Positions 63,801 to 64,000 of a stretch of 64,000 nt of DNA are shown piece by piece. The DNA lies in assembly GCF_024343775.1 (NCBI RefSeq), contig NZ_RJUF01000173.1:62001-126000 (forward strand), in the 5' to 3' direction. The stretch comes from Lacihabitans soyangensis (GTDB lineage Bacteria > Bacteroidota > Bacteroidia > Cytophagales > Spirosomataceae). A program made the position numbers and the translations under genes. Numbering within the stretch: the stretch's first letter is position 1; every line of letters starts with the position of its first letter. The notes beneath the pieces are model-generated. The model saw nothing but the letters and a program-made list of their open reading frames with translations, was not told where the DNA came from and did not search any database.

Positions 63801-64000
63801 AATCGATAATCCATCAAGCGAACATCCTCGTATTGCCAACCGTTCTGACCAATACTATTCTAACGGAAATACCTATTGGTTGAGAAGCACAGATTATATC
63901 CGTTTGAAAAACTTCGAATTGGGTTATACTTTGCCTGAGGTTTTGACCAAAAAAATCGGATCAAGCATGGCCAGAGTTTACGTAAGTGGTATCAATGTAT
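60877..64000 (+). CDS. SusC/RagA-family TonB-linked receptor, N-terminal part (runs off right edge)
   Basis: ATG 60877 (three consecutive ATGs) and open to the right edge, 1041 residues. The N-terminus is a long signal peptide ending SSMAYA near residue 44. A carboxypeptidase-regulatory-like domain (KEIKGKVTDETGSGLPGVTV in part), a TonB-box region (LNEVVVVGYG), the plug (IRIRGSNTL, ESVSVLKDASAAIYGSRAANG in part) and most of the barrel are visible. It is a classical SusC, probably importing sugar under the divergent LacI regulator. A SusD gene would be expected just past the edge. Confidence 0.94.
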   Translation, partial: MMMKQLLKKNGVLSIPWEIGKGISKITLCLLLVAFMSSMAYAKEIKGKVTDETGSGLPGVTVTEKGTMNGAITDVNGQFSVNVKGDAAILVFSFVGYAGLEEVVGSRSIINVTLTPDVSSLNEVVVVGYGTQKKETITGSVASVKGSELVKSPVVNLSNSIAGRMAGVVAVNRSGEPGADGSAIRIRGSNTLNNGDALIVVDGIPNRAGGLDRINPNDIESVSVLKDASAAIYGSRAANGVILITTKRGKTGKPQLSYSANQGYSQPTVIPKLTNAAQYVSMLNDLDIYGLPTTEWAAANTAYKSTGTYTRPDGTTRKAPFSPTDIQKYSDGSDPWLYPNTDWYDATLKNWSPQTQHNLQISGGTDAVKYLASLGYQNQDGFYKNSATGYQQYDIRLNLDAKINKYVDINVGLLGREEARNYPTRSAGAIFRMQMRGKPQQQAFWPNGLPGPDIENGENPVVITTDLSGYDRQKQDYIQTNGSINVKIPWIEGLKWTGTAAVDKRLGTRKLWQIPWTLYQQGSGFEADGTTPKLVASKRGPAEPNLNQSYDDQLNILLGSVFSYEKQIGVHGLTALAGMNRETIDGNNFSAFRRYFISPALDQMFAGGDLERTNSGGGFETARINYFGRMAYNYKEKYLAEFLWRYDGSDRFPAKSRYGFFPGFMAGWVVSEESFMKNQNVFSFLKLRGSWGQLGNDQVNLPNTGNALTFVPGTPATYQYLSTYGFRSYILGDAEQKTLFETRLPNENITWEVASNSNVGLEGQMMNGKVFFEMDYFSNYRSKILWFKNASVPQSTGISLPAQNIGEVSNRGFDFNIGYRGEKGDFKYNFSVNGGYAKNRIEFWDEAPGAPEWQRTTGKPMNTFQAYLYDGVFKDQADIDARTVDYSAIVKTLRPGDMKYQDYNGDGKITPDDQVRTDNTTLPLFQGGINLGGQYKNFDLTILIQGAAGAKQYVSAGEMGNIGNYLLDMYENRWTIDNPSSEHPRIANRSDQYYSNGNTYWLRSTDYIRLKNFELGYTLPEVLTKKIGSSMARVYVSGINV

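Noticed and set aside
1-64000. Search for tRNA, rRNA, CRISPR arrays, insertion sequences, toxin-antitoxin or defence genes
   Set aside because: Reading the gaps and the proteins gave no cloverleaf, no regular spacer array, no transposase or integrase, and no defence-type protein family.

Overview
The window is AT-rich chromosomal DNA from a member of the Bacteroidota, most likely in the Cytophagia/Cytophagales. The evidence is two SusC-type TonB-dependent receptors (one with its SusD partner), a giant surface protein ending in a type IX secretion C-terminal domain, N-acyltransferase/O-acyltransferase genes of the glycine-lipid type, a TlpA-like protein pair with DUF4369-like N-termini, a DUF1684 protein, a DUF5522 mini-protein, and repeated TAnnTTTG boxes just upstream of genes. 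I cannot name a genus. I saw no rRNA, tRNA, CRISPR array, integrase, transposase or prophage module, and the DNA reads as ordinary chromosome with mixed strand use.

Layout. 1-7 kb (minus strand): the N-terminal part of an OmpA-like protein, a TrkA/TrkH-type potassium uptake pair, and three genes that fit trans-4-hydroxyproline breakdown (epimerase, FAD-dependent D-amino acid dehydrogenase, DHDPS-family deaminase). 7-18 kb: a YtxH protein, a 1236-residue membrane histidine kinase with no response regulator beside it, an MBL hydrolase, phosphatidylserine synthase, an M23 peptidase, a GtrA-like protein, purine nucleoside phosphorylase, ribosomal protein L28, a DUF5522 mini-protein, an Lrp/AsnC regulator and RadA. 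18-24 kb: an outer membrane barrel protein and a SusD/SusC pair without degradative enzymes, then a 678-bp gene-free gap. 24-30 kb: a two-gene aminolipid acyltransferase unit, an ABC exporter pair, an Ig-like surface protein, a 107-residue membrane protein with an HExxH motif, HemN and AroQ. 31-36 kb: a 15-bp tandem repeat, two tandem thioredoxin-like paralogues, a YdcF protein and phosphofructokinase. 36-48 kb: topoisomerase IV subunit A, a surface protein overlapping it, NagA and the giant LTD/CotH protein. 48-60 kb: alanine dehydrogenase with a divergent Lrp regulator, a large zinc metalloprotease, DUF1684, riboflavin synthase, PASTA and rhodanese proteins, NhaA, Dtd, MgtE, a five-heme cytochrome and a LacI regulator. 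60.9-64 kb: a second SusC receptor that runs off the right edge.

How the genes work together. The clearest functional units are the hydroxyproline genes (epimerise, oxidise, deaminate), the potassium channel with its regulatory subunit, the two acyltransferases expected to build an N-acyl, O-acylated amino acid lipid, the ald/lrp divergent pair, and the LacI regulator facing a SusC gene across a TGCAAA/TTTGCA palindrome that is a good operator candidate.

Most of the window is housekeeping or well-known Bacteroidota families. I did not find a strong candidate for a wholly new system. The most open leads are the HExxH mini membrane protein, the giant CotH-domain surface protein, the orphan kinase, and two repeat tracts of related sequence that both lie between convergent genes.
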